This document shows positions 9,718 through 20,072 of a stretch of DNA of 64,000 bases, piece by piece. Position numbers and translations under genes: made by a program. Origin of the DNA: Azospirillum brasilense (GTDB taxonomy: Bacteria; Pseudomonadota; Alphaproteobacteria; Azospirillales; Azospirillaceae); contig NZ_CP032345.1 in the NCBI RefSeq assembly GCF_005222205.1, positions 933,001 to 997,000 on the forward strand, given 5' to 3'. How positions within the stretch are numbered: the first letter of the stretch is position 1; each line of letters begins with the position of its first letter. The notes beneath the pieces were generated by a model. It worked only from the letters and a program-made list of their open reading frames with translations. It made no database searches and was not told where the DNA came from.

Positions 9718-11167
9718 CGCGACGTCCTCCTCCGTCGAGGGGTCCGCCGTCGAAGTGCCAGCCATCGACGTGACCGGGTTGACCGCGGACAGCCGCGCGG
9801 TCAGGCCCGGTTTCGTCTTTGCCGCCCTGCCGGGCGCGAAGGCGGACGGGCGCGTCTTCATCGCCGACGCGCTCGCCAAGGGCGCCGTCGCCGTGGTGGC
9901 GCCCGCCGGGACCGCCCTGCCCGCCGGCAGCGCCGCGACGCTGATCACGGACGAGCAGCCGCGCCGCCTCTTCGCGCGCCTCGCCGCCGCCTTCCACGGG
10001 CGGCAGCCGGACACCGTGGTCGCCGTGACGGGAACCAACGGCAAGACCTCCACCGTCCAGTTCGCCCGCCAGATGTGGGACCTGATGGGCCTGAAGGCGG
10101 CCAGCCTGGGCACGCTGGGGCTGATCGGGCCGGGGCTGGACGATTACGGCGGGATGACCACGCCGGACCCGGTGTCGCTCCATCGCGACCTCGCCGCCGT
10201 CAAGGACAAGGGAATCGAACATCTGGCGATGGAGGCGTCCAGCCACGGGCTGGAGCAGTTCCGTCTCGACGGCGTGGCCCTCAAGGCCGCGGGCTTCACC
10301 AACCTGACCCGCGACCATCTGGACTACCACGGCACCATGGAGGCCTATCTCCAGGCCAAGGCGATGCTGTTCGGACGGGTGTTGCCCGATGGGGGAACCG
10401 CCGTCCTGAACGCCGACAGCGGCACCTTTGCCGAACTTGCCGGGATTTGTTCACAGCGCGGTCACCGCGTCTTCGGATACGGTCTGGCCGGTCGCGAGAT
10501 CCGGGTGAACGGGGTCGAGCCGCTGGCCCACGGCCAGCGCCTGGACCTGACGGTCCTGGGCCGCGACATCACCGTGGACCTGCCGCTGGCGGGCCGCTTC
10601 CAGGCGTGGAACGTGCTGTGCGCGCTCGGCCTGGTGATCGGCTCCGGCGCGGACCGTGACGAGGCTCTGGCCACCCTGACCCGCCTGGAAGGCGTGCCGG
10701 GGCGCCTGCAGCACGTCGCCACCCACCCCTGCGGGGCGGCGGTCTATGTCGATTTCGCCCACACGCCCGACGCGCTGGAAACGGTGCTGCTGGCGCTGAA
10801 GCAGCACGCCCGGAACCGCCTGATCGCGGTGTTCGGGTGCGGCGGCGACCGCGACCGCGGGAAGCGGCCGGTGATGGGGGAGCTGGCCGGCCGTCTGGCC
10901 GACCGCGCCATCGTCACCGACGACAACCCGCGCACCGAGGTGCCGGCGGCCATCCGCAAGGAGGTCCTGGCGGGCCACCCGGCCCTGGAGGAGATCGGCG
11001 ACCGGCGCGAGGCCATCCGCGCCGCCGTCCGCAGCCTTCAGCCCGGTGACGTCCTGGTCATCGCCGGCAAGGGACATGAGCATGGTCAGATCGTCGGGAC
11101 GGAGGTCCTTCCCTTCGACGACGCGACCGAGGCACGAGCCGCCGTGGCAGAGGTTGGAGCAGCATGA
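9680..11167 (+). CDS. murE: UDP-MurNAc-tripeptide synthetase MurE (meso-DAP adding)
   Basis: The 495-aa ATP-dependent ligase adds meso-diaminopimelate to UDP-MurNAc-L-Ala-D-Glu. The P-loop VTGTNGKTST lies near residues 115-124. The D415-N-P-R418 motif marks specificity for meso-DAP rather than lysine. The best start is TTG at 9680, inside the end of ftsI, with AAAGG about 8 bp upstream. The first conserved residues (VTGLTADSRAVRPG) begin about 30 residues later. The stop overlaps murF (ATGA). Confidence 0.95.
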   Translation: MLLSHLLATSRADATSSSVEGSAVEVPAIDVTGLTADSRAVRPGFVFAALPGAKADGRVFIADALAKGAVAVVAPAGTALPAGSAATLITDEQPRRLFARLAAAFHGRQPDTVVAVTGTNGKTSTVQFARQMWDLMGLKAASLGTLGLIGPGLDDYGGMTTPDPVSLHRDLAAVKDKGIEHLAMEASSHGLEQFRLDGVALKAAGFTNLTRDHLDYHGTMEAYLQAKAMLFGRVLPDGGTAVLNADSGTFAELAGICSQRGHRVFGYGLAGREIRVNGVEPLAHGQRLDLTVLGRDITVDLPLAGRFQAWNVLCALGLVIGSGADRDEALATLTRLEGVPGRLQHVATHPCGAAVYVDFAHTPDALETVLLALKQHARNRLIAVFGCGGDRDRGKRPVMGELAGRLADRAIVTDDNPRTEVPAAIRKEVLAGHPALEEIGDRREAIRAAVRSLQPGDVLVIAGKGHEHGQIVGTEVLPFDDATEARAAVAEVGAA

Positions 11168-12660
11168 GCGAGGCCAAGACCGTCCTGTGGACCGCCGAGG
11201 ACGCCGCCGCCGCCACCAGCGGTCAGGCGACGCGCTCCTGGGCGGCGACCGGGGTCAGCATCGACAGCCGCAAGGTGGCGCCGGGCGACCTGTTCGTCGC
11301 CATCAAGGGGCCGAACTTCGACGGCCACGACTTCGTCGCCAAGGCGCTGGAGGCCGGCGCCGCCGCGGCGCTGGTCAGCACCGTGCCGCCCGGCGTGCCG
11401 GGCGACGCCTCCCTCCTGGCGGTGGAGCAGGACACGCTGGCGGCGCTGGGCGATCTCGGCCACGTCGCGCGGCTGCGCACCCAGGCCAGGGTGGTGGGCG
11501 TCACCGGCTCGGTCGGCAAGACCAGCACCAAGGAGGCGCTGCGCCACGTCCTGTCGGCGCAGGGCCGCACCTTCGCCACCGAAGGCAGCCTGAACAACCA
11601 TTGGGGCGTACCCCTGTCGCTGGCCCGCATGCCGGAGGACAGCGAGTTCGGCGTGTTCGAGCTGGGCATGAACCACGCCGGCGAACTCGGCCCCCTGTCG
11701 CGGCAGGTCATGCCCGACGTCGCGGTCATCACCACGGTCGAGGCGGCCCATCTGGAGTTCTTCGACTCCGTCGAGGCGATCGCCGACGCCAAGGCCGAGA
11801 TCTTCGAGGGCATGAACCCCAACGGGGTCGCCGTGCTGAACCGCGACAACCCGCATTTCGCGCGCCTGCTGGCCGCCGCGCGCACCCAGGGGCTGAGCCG
11901 GATCTGGAGCTTCGGCTCCCACGCCGATGCCGACGCCCGTCTGGTGGACTGCTCGCTGCACGCCACCTGCAGCGCCGTGACCGCGGTCATTCGCGGCGAG
12001 CGCATCCAGTACTGCCTGGCCTTGCCCGGCCGGCATTGGGTGATGAACAGCCTCGCCGTTCTGCTGGCGGTCAAGGCGCTGGGCGCCGACGTCGCCGCGG
12101 CGGCCCGCGCGCTGTCCACCATCGCGCCGGTGAAGGGCCGCGGCACGCGCAAGCGCGTCCAGACCGCCCGGGGCGCCTTCACCCTGATCGACGAGAGCTA
12201 CAACGCCAGCCCCGCCGCCATGACCGCGACCTTCGCGGTGCTCGGCAAGATCGACCCCGGCGCGGGCGGCCGGCGCCTCGCCGTGCTGGGCGACATGCGG
12301 GAGCTGGGCGACCGTGCCGACGCCCTGCACGCCGCGCTGGCCGAACCGCTGCGCTCTGCGCATGTGGACGCCGTCTACGCCTGCGGCCCGCACATGCGCG
12401 CCCTGTTCGACCGCCTGCCCGCCGCCATGCGCGGCGCCTGGACGGAAACCAGCGCCGAGCTGGCCCCCCTCCTGGCCAGCGCCGTGCGCGGCGGCGACGT
12501 GGTGCTGATCAAGGGATCGCTGGGCAGCCGCATGGCGACGGTGGTGGACGCCCTGTCCGCCCTGGACACCAAAGACGACAAACAAACCGAAAAGAACAAC
12601 AACGGCTCCTCGCCCGCGGCTGACACGGATCAGGCCGCGGCGCAGGGCCACAAAGGCTGA
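11164..12660 (+). CDS. murF: UDP-MurNAc-pentapeptide synthetase MurF
   Basis: This 498-aa Mur ligase adds D-Ala-D-Ala to the UDP-MurNAc tripeptide in the cytoplasm. The N-terminal Mur domain ([15 protein letters not shown]) is followed by the ATP loop [12 protein letters not shown] (about residues 113-124). The [10 protein letters not shown] and [10 protein letters not shown] blocks and the C-terminal DESYNASP motif typical of MurF follow. The last 35 or so residues are a polar tail ([12 protein letters not shown]...) beyond the usual family end. The start overlaps the murE stop; mraY follows after 10 bp. Confidence 0.96.
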   Translation: MSEAKTVLWTAEDAAAATSGQATRSWAATGVSIDSRKVAPGDLFVAIKGPNFDGHDFVAKALEAGAAAALVSTVPPGVPGDASLLAVEQDTLAALGDLGHVARLRTQARVVGVTGSVGKTSTKEALRHVLSAQGRTFATEGSLNNHWGVPLSLARMPEDSEFGVFELGMNHAGELGPLSRQVMPDVAVITTVEAAHLEFFDSVEAIADAKAEIFEGMNPNGVAVLNRDNPHFARLLAAARTQGLSRIWSFGSHADADARLVDCSLHATCSAVTAVIRGERIQYCLALPGRHWVMNSLAVLLAVKALGADVAAAARALSTIAPVKGRGTRKRVQTARGAFTLIDESYNASPAAMTATFAVLGKIDPGAGGRRLAVLGDMRELGDRADALHAALAEPLRSAHVDAVYACGPHMRALFDRLPAAMRGAWTETSAELAPLLASAVRGGDVVLIKGSLGSRMATVVDALSALDTKDDKQTEKNNNGSSPAADTDQAAAQGHKG

Positions 12661-12670
12661 CCGCTCGACG

Positions 12671-13756
12671 ATGCTCTACAACCTGCTCTTTCCTCTGGCG
12701 GACGTCTTCACGCCGTTCAACCTGTTCCGGTATCTGACCTTCCGGACGGGAGGCGCGGTGCTGACGGCGCTCGTCATCAGCTTCGTGTTCTTTCCGCGCC
12801 TGATCGCGTGGCTGAAGCGCAAGCAGGGCGAGGGCCAGCCGATCCGCTCCGACGGGCCGGAAAGCCATGCGAAGAAGAAAGGCACGCCCACCATGGGCGG
12901 CCTGATGATCCTGATCGCCGTGTCGATCAGCACGCTGCTGTGGGTCGACCTGACCAACGCCTACACCTGGATCGTGCTGCTGGTGACGATCGGCTACGGG
13001 CTCATCGGCTTCGGCGACGACTACCTGAAGCTGACCAAGCGCAACACCAAGGGCCTGTCGGGCCGTTTCCGCCTGACCTGGGAGATCATCATCGGCGTCT
13101 CCGCCGCCGCCGCCATCATGTATGTGTCGGCGCCGCCGCTGTCCGGTGGCCTGGCCGTTCCCTTCGTGAAGGATTTCCTGATCCAGCTCTCCTGGTTCTT
13201 CATCCCCGTCGGCGCCTTCGTCATGGTCGGCGCCTCGAACGCGGTGAACCTGACGGACGGTCTGGACGGGCTGGCCATCGTGCCGACGATGATCGCGGCG
13301 GGCTGCTTCGGCCTGATCGCCTACCTGACCGGCAACGCGATCTTCGCCAACTATCTCCAGATCCATCATGTGCCCGGTGCTGGTGAGCTTGCCGTTTTCT
13401 GCGGGGCTCTGGTCGGTGCGGGGATCGGTTTCCTCTGGTACAACGCGCCCCCCGCCATGGTCTTCATGGGCGACACCGGCTCGCTGGCCCTCGGCGGCGC
13501 GCTGGGAGCCGTCAGCGTGGTCACCAAGCACGAGATCGTGCTGGCGATCATCGGCGGCCTGTTCGTGCTGGAGACCGTGTCGGTGATCGTCCAGGTCGCC
13601 TCGTTCAAGCTGACCGGAAAGCGCGTGTTCCGCATGGCGCCCCTGCACCATCACTTCGAGAAGAAGGGATGGGCGGAGTCCACCGTGGTCATCCGCTTCT
13701 GGATCATCGCCTCCATCCTGGCCCTCGTCGGCCTGTCCACGCTGAAGCTCCGCTGA
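12671..13756 (+). CDS. mraY: Phospho-MurNAc-pentapeptide translocase MraY
   Basis: The 361-aa polytopic membrane enzyme moves phospho-MurNAc-pentapeptide onto undecaprenyl phosphate, making lipid I. Ten membrane helices are expected. The family landmarks are all present: THTMGG-like [12 protein letters not shown] near residue 72, FGDDYLKL near 116, [10 protein letters not shown] near 192 and the HHHFEKKGW loop near 324. Length matches the family (about 360). Confidence 0.97.
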   Translation: MLYNLLFPLADVFTPFNLFRYLTFRTGGAVLTALVISFVFFPRLIAWLKRKQGEGQPIRSDGPESHAKKKGTPTMGGLMILIAVSISTLLWVDLTNAYTWIVLLVTIGYGLIGFGDDYLKLTKRNTKGLSGRFRLTWEIIIGVSAAAAIMYVSAPPLSGGLAVPFVKDFLIQLSWFFIPVGAFVMVGASNAVNLTDGLDGLAIVPTMIAAGCFGLIAYLTGNAIFANYLQIHHVPGAGELAVFCGALVGAGIGFLWYNAPPAMVFMGDTGSLALGGALGAVSVVTKHEIVLAIIGGLFVLETVSVIVQVASFKLTGKRVFRMAPLHHHFEKKGWAESTVVIRFWIIASILALVGLSTLKLR

Positions 13757-13769
13757 GGGTCGCCGCCCG

Positions 13770-15173
13770 ATGATCAACCTGTTCTACATGGAAGGACTGC
13801 CGGTGGCGGTCATGGGGCTGGGCAAGTCGGGCCTCGCCACGGCGGAGGCGCTGACCCAAAGCGGCGCCGACGTGTGGGTTTGGGACGACAACGAGTCCAG
13901 CCGCGCCGCGGCGCTGGACAAGGGCTACAAGGTCGTCGACCTGACCACGGCGGACCTGACCGAGCTGACCACCATCGTCTGGTCGCCGGGGATCCCGCAC
14001 ACCCACCCGAAGCCCCACCCGGTGGCCCTGCGCGCCCGCGCCGCGAACATCGAGCTGGTCTGCGACATCGAGCTGCTGGCCCGGTCGGAGCGTGATTCGG
14101 CCTACATCGGCATCACCGGCACCAACGGGAAGTCCACCACCACCACCCTGATCGGCCATGTGATGGAGGCCGCCGGGCGGCGCATCGCGGTCGGCGGCAA
14201 CCTGGGCACCCCGGCGCTGACCTTCCCCTCCGTGGGGGCCGGCGGCAGCTACGTTCTGGAGATGTCGAGCTACCAGCTCGAGCTGACCTACTCGATCACC
14301 TTCGACGTGGCGGTGCTGCTGAACATCACGCCGGACCATCTGGCCCGGCACGGCGGCATGGACGGCTACGTCGCCGCGAAGAAACTGATCTTCCACCGCC
14401 AGACCAAGCCGCGCACCGCGGTGATCGGCGTGGACGACCCGACCTGCCGGGCGATCTGGGAGGAGCTGAAGGCCAAGGGCGACCAGGTGATCTGGCCGGT
14501 CTCCGCCCTGGGTCCGGTGCCCGGCGGCGTCTACGCCGCGGACGGCTGGCTGGTCGACGACACCTTCGGCGCCGCGGAGCGGGTGGCCGAGCTGGCCGCC
14601 TTCCCGGCGCTGCTCGGCACGCACAACTGGCAGAACGCCGCCGCGGCCTTCGCGGCCTGCAAGGCGGCGGGCGTGCCGACCCCGGCCATCGTCGCCGCCA
14701 TGACCACATTCCCCGGCCTCGCCCACCGCCAGCAGCTGGTGCGGACCATCGACGGCGTGCGCTTCGTCAACGACAGCAAGGCGACCAACGCCGACGCGAC
14801 GGAGAAGGCGCTGGCGACCTTCGACCCGATCTATTGGATCCTCGGCGGTCAGGCGAAGGAGACCGGGCTCGACGGGCTTGAGGCCTACGCGCCGCGCGTC
14901 CGCCACGCCTTCCTGATCGGCGAGGCGTCGGACCGCTTCGCCGTGTGGCTGGAGACCAACAAGGTTCCGCACACCCGCTGCGGCACGCTGGACGTGGCGG
15001 TGAACGCCGCGGCGGAGCTGGCGCTGGCCGAGGCGCTGCCCGGCGCCTGCGTGCTGCTGTCGCCGGCCTGCGCCTCCTGGGACCAGTTCGCGAATTTCGA
15101 GAAGCGCGGCGAGGCTTTCGCCGACGCCGTGAACCGTCTCGAAGGCAACGCCGTTCCGGGGGACCGCGCCTGA
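13770..15173 (+). CDS. murD: UDP-MurNAc-L-alanine:D-glutamate ligase MurD
   Basis: The 467-aa Mur ligase adds D-glutamate to UDP-MurNAc-L-Ala. The N-terminal Rossmann-like domain starts VMGLGKSGLATAEAL. The ATP loop GITGTNGKSTTT lies near residues 112-123, then EMSSYQLE, LNITPDHL and NDSKATN, the usual MurD blocks. It begins 13 bp after mraY, and its stop shares a base with the ftsW start (TGATG), indicating translational coupling. Confidence 0.96.
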   Translation: MINLFYMEGLPVAVMGLGKSGLATAEALTQSGADVWVWDDNESSRAAALDKGYKVVDLTTADLTELTTIVWSPGIPHTHPKPHPVALRARAANIELVCDIELLARSERDSAYIGITGTNGKSTTTTLIGHVMEAAGRRIAVGGNLGTPALTFPSVGAGGSYVLEMSSYQLELTYSITFDVAVLLNITPDHLARHGGMDGYVAAKKLIFHRQTKPRTAVIGVDDPTCRAIWEELKAKGDQVIWPVSALGPVPGGVYAADGWLVDDTFGAAERVAELAAFPALLGTHNWQNAAAAFAACKAAGVPTPAIVAAMTTFPGLAHRQQLVRTIDGVRFVNDSKATNADATEKALATFDPIYWILGGQAKETGLDGLEAYAPRVRHAFLIGEASDRFAVWLETNKVPHTRCGTLDVAVNAAAELALAEALPGACVLLSPACASWDQFANFEKRGEAFADAVNRLEGNAVPGDRA

Positions 15174-16294
15174 TGATCACCTTCGACCGCACCGACCAAT
15201 CCATCTTCGGCCGCTGGTGGTGGACGGTGGACCGCTGGCAGCTCGCCGCGCTGGCGGTGCTGATGGCGCTCGGCACGGTCCTGATCACCGCGGCCAGCCC
15301 GCCGGTGGCGGAGCGCATCGGCATCCAGGACACCTTCTACTTCGTCGAACGCCACCTGATGATGCTGATCCCCAGCGTCGCCATCATGTGCGGCGTCTCG
15401 CTGCTCAGCCCGCGCGGCGTGCGGCGGGCGGCGCTGGTGGTCTTCCTGATTTCGGTGGCCCTGGTCTACGCGACGCTGGTCGTCGGCGTCGAGATCAAGG
15501 GCGCGCGGCGCTGGATCCACGTCCCCGGCCTGTCGATCCAGCCGTCGGAGTTCGTGAAGCCGGCCTTCGCCGTGGTCGGGGCGTGGCTGTTCTCGCTGTC
15601 GCGCACCAACCCCGGCTTCCCCGGCACGATCCTGTCGATCCTGCTCTACGGCCTGACCGTCGGCGGCCTGCTGCTGCAGCCCGACCTGGGCATGACGGTG
15701 GTGGTGTCGGCGGTGTGGTTCTCCCAGTTCTTCCTGGCCGGTCTGAACATCATGCTGGTCGGCGGCCTGGGCGTGCTGGGTGTGGCCGGCCTCGTCGGCG
15801 CCTATTTCACGCTGCCGCACGTCCACAGCCGCATCAACCGCTTCCTCGACCCGTCGAGCGGCGACACCTATCAGGTCAGCCGCTCGCTGGAGGCCTTCGC
15901 CAACGGCGGGCTGATGGGCACCGGCCCCGGCCAGGGAACGGTCAAGTATTCGCTGCCGGACAGCCACGCCGACTTCATCTTCGCCGTCGCCGGCGAGGAG
16001 ATGGGGCTGATCTTCTGCCTGATCATCATCATCCTGTTCGCCTTCATCGTGCTGCGCGGCTTCGCGCGGGTGTTCAACGACACCAACTACTTCGTGCTGC
16101 TGGCGGCCAGCGGCCTGCTGATCCAGTTCGGCCTGCAGGCGGCGATCAACATGGGCTCCGCCCTGCACCTGATGCCGACCAAGGGCATGACGCTGCCCTT
16201 CATCTCCTACGGCGGCTCCTCGCTGCTGGCGCTGGGCTTCGGCATGGGCATGGTGCTGGCGCTGACCCGCAAACGCTTCGGCCCGGCGGAGTGA
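15173..16294 (+). CDS. ftsW: Septal peptidoglycan glycosyltransferase FtsW
   Basis: This 373-aa SEDS-family glycosyltransferase polymerises lipid II at the septum with FtsI. About ten hydrophobic helices are visible. Conserved SEDS blocks include GARRWI near residue 110, QPSEFVKPAF near 122, LLQPDLGMT near 168, GPGQGTVKY near 253, DSHADFIFAV near 265 and PTKGMTLPFISYGGSS near 337. The ATG at 15173 sits in the murD stop. Longer in-frame starts lie inside murD and are rejected. Confidence 0.96.
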   Translation: MITFDRTDQSIFGRWWWTVDRWQLAALAVLMALGTVLITAASPPVAERIGIQDTFYFVERHLMMLIPSVAIMCGVSLLSPRGVRRAALVVFLISVALVYATLVVGVEIKGARRWIHVPGLSIQPSEFVKPAFAVVGAWLFSLSRTNPGFPGTILSILLYGLTVGGLLLQPDLGMTVVVSAVWFSQFFLAGLNIMLVGGLGVLGVAGLVGAYFTLPHVHSRINRFLDPSSGDTYQVSRSLEAFANGGLMGTGPGQGTVKYSLPDSHADFIFAVAGEEMGLIFCLIIIILFAFIVLRGFARVFNDTNYFVLLAASGLLIQFGLQAAINMGSALHLMPTKGMTLPFISYGGSSLLALGFGMGMVLALTRKRFGPAE

Positions 16295-16299
16295 CGACG

Positions 16300-17454
16300 A
16301 TGGCCGACACCACGCAACGCCCCGCCCTCCAAAAGCCGATCATCCTCGCCGCCGGCGGCACCGGCGGGCACTTCTTCCCGGCGGAAGCGCTGGCGCGCGA
16401 GCTGCTGGCCCGCGGCGAGGCGGTGGCGCTGGTCACCGACAAGCGCGGCCAAGCCTTCGGCGACAGCCTGCCGGAGGTGACGGTCCACCGCATCCGCTCC
16501 GCCGCCCCCGGCGGCAACCTGCTGGCCAAGATGAACGCGGCGTGGCAGATGGGCCTCGGCCTGCTCGGCGCCAACGCGCTGATGCGCCACCTGAAGCCGG
16601 CGGCGGTCGTCGGCTTCGGCGGCTACCCCTCCGTCCCCACGGTCTACGCCGCCGCGCAAGGCCGCGTGCCGGTGATGCTGCACGAGCAGAACGCCGTGCT
16701 GGGCCGCGCCAACCGGATGCTCGCCGCCGCGGCCCGCCGCATCGCCGTCGCCTTCCCCGAGGTCGCCTCGGTGAAGGAGGAGCACCGGCCGCGCCTCGTC
16801 CGCACCGGCAACCCGGTCCGCCCGGCGATCGCCGCCCAGCGCGACGCCGCCTACGCCGTTCCAGCTCCCGGCGGCCCCGTCCGCATCCTGGTGATGGGCG
16901 GCAGCCAGGGCGCCCGCGTTTTCTCGGAGGTCATCCCCGAGGCGCTCGGTCGCCTGCCCGCCGATCTCCGCGCCCGCATCCATCTGGCGCAGCAGTGCCG
17001 GCCCGAGGACCTGGAGGCCGCGCGCGCCGCTTACGCCGGCATGGGCCTCGGCGGGCTGGAGCTGGAGAGCTTCTTCCGCGACGTGCCGGACCGGCTGGCC
17101 GCCTGCCACCTCGCCATCACGCGGGCCGGTGCCTCGACCATCGCCGAACTGACCTGCATCGGGCGCCCGGCCATTCTTGTGCCATATCCCCATGCCATGG
17201 ACGACCATCAGACGGCCAACGCGCGGCAGCTCGCCGCCGCCGGGGCCGCCTGGGTGATGGCGCAGCCGGACTTCACCGCCGACGCGCTCGCCGCCCGCCT
17301 GACGGAACTGCTGGAGTCGCCGGACGCTCTGACCGCCGCGGCGCGGGCCGCCCACGGCTGGGGCATGGCCGACGCCGCGCGCCGGCTGGCCGACGCCGTG
17401 CTCGACATGATCGCCAACCCGAACCACGCCCGAACCAAGGAAGCCGCGGAATGA
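16300..17454 (+). CDS. murG: Lipid II synthase MurG (UDP-GlcNAc transferase)
   Basis: The 384-aa peripheral membrane glycosyltransferase adds GlcNAc to lipid I. The N-terminal G-loop AAGGTGGHFFPAEAL is near residues 16-30 and GFGGYPSVP near 106. HEQNAVLGRANR follows, then the C-domain loops VMGGSQGARVF near 199 and the UDP-GlcNAc site TRAGASTIAEL with YPHAMDDHQTANA. GGCGGAG ends 9 bp before the ATG. The stop overlaps a small ORF by ATGA instead of leading straight to murC. Confidence 0.97.
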   Translation: MADTTQRPALQKPIILAAGGTGGHFFPAEALARELLARGEAVALVTDKRGQAFGDSLPEVTVHRIRSAAPGGNLLAKMNAAWQMGLGLLGANALMRHLKPAAVVGFGGYPSVPTVYAAAQGRVPVMLHEQNAVLGRANRMLAAAARRIAVAFPEVASVKEEHRPRLVRTGNPVRPAIAAQRDAAYAVPAPGGPVRILVMGGSQGARVFSEVIPEALGRLPADLRARIHLAQQCRPEDLEAARAAYAGMGLGGLELESFFRDVPDRLAACHLAITRAGASTIAELTCIGRPAILVPYPHAMDDHQTANARQLAAAGAAWVMAQPDFTADALAARLTELLESPDALTAAARAAHGWGMADAARRLADAVLDMIANPNHARTKEAAE

Positions 17455-17711
17455 ACAAGGCAACGCGCAGCACCATCGCACGCCCCCGCTCGTCCCGGCC
17501 GTCCCGGTCCCTGGGCGACTGGCCGGCGGACATGACGCGGACCGAAGGCGCCTGGAGCAACCGGCCCGACTGCCCGCTGCTGCCGCGCGCCGGCGCCGGC
17601 TTCCTGCGCGACCGGCTGCACGTCACGATCGGTTCCCAGCCCCTTCCCTACGGCCTGTCCGACATGGCCGTGGACGCCACCCTCAGCCTGATGCTCCGCC
17701 GCGGAAAGTAA
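17451..17711 (+). CDS. Small 86-aa ORF between murG and murC, function unknown
   Basis: The ATG overlaps the murG stop codon (ATGA), the same coupling used by most neighbouring dcw genes, and the stop lies 7 bp before murC. The product is basic and Arg/Ser-rich at the N-terminus ([14 protein letters not shown]). It has a more folded-looking C-terminal half ([19 protein letters not shown], then a helix ending LMLRRGK). No membrane segment, signal peptide or known motif is seen. It could be a real small protein or just a readable spacer. Tight packing on both sides favours a gene. Confidence 0.5.
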   Translation: MNKATRSTIARPRSSRPSRSLGDWPADMTRTEGAWSNRPDCPLLPRAGAGFLRDRLHVTIGSQPLPYGLSDMAVDATLSLMLRRGK

Positions 17712-17718
17712 TCCAGAC

Positions 17719-19134
17719 ATGCGCGCCCTCCCCCTCTCGATCGGCACCATCCATTTCGTCGGCATCGGCGGCATCGGCATGAGCGGCATCGCCGAAGTGC
17801 TGCGCAACCTCGGCTACACCGTCCAGGGCTCCGACCTGGCGGAGAGCGCCAACGTCAAGCGCCTGCGCGGGCTGGGCATCCAGATCAGCATCGGCCACCG
17901 CGCGGAGAACATCGCCGGGGCCGCGGTCGTCGTCGTCTCCTCCGCCGTCAAGCGCGACAACCCGGAGGTCGTCGCCGCTCGCGCCGCGCTGGTCCCGGTC
18001 GTCCGCCGCGCCGAGATGCTGGGCGAGCTGATGCGTCTGAAATGGGCCATCGCCATCGGCGGCACCCACGGCAAGACCACGACGACCTCGATGGTCGGCA
18101 ACATGCTGGAGCACGCCAACCTCGACCCCACGGTGATCAACGGCGGCATCATCAACGCCTACGGCACCAACACGCGGCTCGGCTCCGGCGACTGGATGGT
18201 CGTCGAGGCGGACGAGAGCGACGGCACCTTCATCAAGCTGCCGGCCTGCATCGCCGTGGTCACCAACATGGACCCGGAGCATCTGGACTATTACGGCACC
18301 TTCGACAACATGCGGGCCGCCTTCGACAGCTTCGTCCAGAACATCCCCTTCTACGGCTTCGCGGCGCTCTGCATCGACCATCCGGAAGTGCAGGCGATGA
18401 TCCCGCGCGTGTCGGACCGCCGCATCATCACCTACGGCTTCAGCCCGCAGGCCGACGTGCGCGCCGTGAACATGCGGCTGGGCACCGAGGGCGCGGAGTA
18501 CGACGTGGTGATCGACGACCGCCACACCGGGGAGAGCCGGACGATCATCGGCGTCCGCCTGCCGATGTACGGCCCGCACAACGTCCAGAACTCGCTGGCC
18601 TGCTTCGCCGTGGGCAACGAGATGGGCCTGCCCGACGTCGTGATGCGCGACAGCATGGCGAAGTTCCAGGGCGTCAAGCGCCGCTTCACCAAGACCGGCG
18701 AGTCGAACGGCATCACCGTCATCGACGATTACGGCCACCACCCGGTGGAGATCGCCGCCGTCCTGAAGGCCGCGCGCACCGCCGGCACCGGCCGCACCAT
18801 CGCCGTCGTCCAGCCGCACCGCTATTCGCGCCTCGCCAACCTGTTCGAGGAGTTCTGCACCTGCTTCAACGACGCCGACGCGGTGATCGTGGCCGACGTC
18901 TACGCCGCCGGTGAGCAGCCGATCGAGAACGTCAACCGCGACAGCCTCGTCGAGGGCCTGCGCATGCACGGCCACCGTCAGGTGCTCGCCCTGCATGGCC
19001 CGGACGAGCTGCCGCAGCTGGTCCGTGAGATCGCGCGGTCCGGCGACCTCGTGGTCTGCCTGGGCGCCGGCAACATCACCCAGTGGGCCAACGCCCTGCC
19101 GGGTGAGCTGGACAAGCTGTCGGGCAAGGCGTGA
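17719..19134 (+). CDS. murC: UDP-MurNAc:L-alanine ligase MurC
   Basis: This 471-aa enzyme is the first Mur ligase and adds L-alanine to UDP-MurNAc. The N-terminus [18 protein letters not shown] (about residues 11-28) is the UDP-binding signature. The ATP loop [12 protein letters not shown] is near 112-123, followed by EADESDGTF and the [10 protein letters not shown] motif characteristic of MurC near 336. Length is normal. Its GTGA end overlaps the first possible start of murB. Confidence 0.97.
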   Translation: MRALPLSIGTIHFVGIGGIGMSGIAEVLRNLGYTVQGSDLAESANVKRLRGLGIQISIGHRAENIAGAAVVVVSSAVKRDNPEVVAARAALVPVVRRAEMLGELMRLKWAIAIGGTHGKTTTTSMVGNMLEHANLDPTVINGGIINAYGTNTRLGSGDWMVVEADESDGTFIKLPACIAVVTNMDPEHLDYYGTFDNMRAAFDSFVQNIPFYGFAALCIDHPEVQAMIPRVSDRRIITYGFSPQADVRAVNMRLGTEGAEYDVVIDDRHTGESRTIIGVRLPMYGPHNVQNSLACFAVGNEMGLPDVVMRDSMAKFQGVKRRFTKTGESNGITVIDDYGHHPVEIAAVLKAARTAGTGRTIAVVQPHRYSRLANLFEEFCTCFNDADAVIVADVYAAGEQPIENVNRDSLVEGLRMHGHRQVLALHGPDELPQLVREIARSGDLVVCLGAGNITQWANALPGELDKLSGKA

Positions 19135-20072
19135 CGGGTCTTCCGATGACAGCCACCACCGCCTCCCTCATCGACCGGATGCCCGCCTGCCGCGGACGGC
19201 TGACCGCCGCCGCGCCGCTGGCCAACGTGACGTGGTTCCGCGTCGGCGGTCCGGCGGAGGTCATGTTCCGGCCGGAGGACGCCGACGATCTGGCTGGCTT
19301 CCTGGCCGGACTGCCGGACGACGTGCCGGTGACGGTGCTGGGCGTCGCGTCCAACCTGCTGATCCGCGACGGCGGCATCCCCGGCGTGGTGATCCGGCTG
19401 GGCCGCGGCTTCGCCGGCATCGCGGCGGACGGGCTGACGCTGGAGGCCGGGGCCGCGGCGCTCGACCTGAACGTCGCCGCCGTGGCGCGCGACGCCGGGG
19501 TCGCCGGGCTGGAGTTCCTGTCGGGCATCCCCGGCACCATCGGCGGCGCGCTGCGCATGAACGGCGGCGCCTACGGCCACGAGATCAAGGACGTGCTGGT
19601 CTCCGCCCAGGGCGTGACCCGCCGCGGCGAACGCGTGTCCTACGACAACGCCGGCATGGGCTTCACCTACCGCCACGCGGGGGTGCCGGAGGACGTCATC
19701 TTCACCGGCGGCACCCTGCGCGGCACGGCCGGCGACCCGGCGGAGATCGCCCAGCGCATGGCGGAGATTTCCGGCAAGCGCGCCGACACCCAGCCGGTCC
19801 GCTCGCGCACCGGCGGCTCGACCTTCAAGAACCCGCCCGGCCACAAGGCGTGGGAGCTGATCGACCGGGCCGGCTGCCGCGGCCTGTCCATCGGCGGCGC
19901 GCAGGTGTCGGAGAAGCACTGCAACTTCCTCATCAACCAGGGCACCGCCACCGCGGCGGAGCTGGAGGCGCTGGGCGAGGAAGTCCGGCGCCGGGTGTTC
20001 GAGACCTCCGGCGTCACGCTGGAGTGGGAAATCAAGCGGGTCGGCGTGGCCCGCGAAGGAGCGTCCGCATGA
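19131..20072 (+). CDS. murB: UDP-N-acetylenolpyruvoylglucosamine reductase MurB
   Basis: The FAD-dependent reductase makes UDP-MurNAc from UDP-enolpyruvyl-GlcNAc using NADPH. FAD-binding blocks include [13 protein letters not shown] near residue 37, [14 protein letters not shown] near 70, [19 protein letters not shown] near 130 and [10 protein letters not shown] with the catalytic serine near 227. [16 protein letters not shown] is near the end. Two starts are possible: GTG 19131 (313 aa, 4-bp overlap with murC, AAGG close upstream) or ATG 19146 (308 aa). The overlap pattern of this operon slightly favours the first. Confidence 0.95.
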   Translation: MTGLPMTATTASLIDRMPACRGRLTAAAPLANVTWFRVGGPAEVMFRPEDADDLAGFLAGLPDDVPVTVLGVASNLLIRDGGIPGVVIRLGRGFAGIAADGLTLEAGAAALDLNVAAVARDAGVAGLEFLSGIPGTIGGALRMNGGAYGHEIKDVLVSAQGVTRRGERVSYDNAGMGFTYRHAGVPEDVIFTGGTLRGTAGDPAEIAQRMAEISGKRADTQPVRSRTGGSTFKNPPGHKAWELIDRAGCRGLSIGGAQVSEKHCNFLINQGTATAAELEALGEEVRRRVFETSGVTLEWEIKRVGVAREGASA

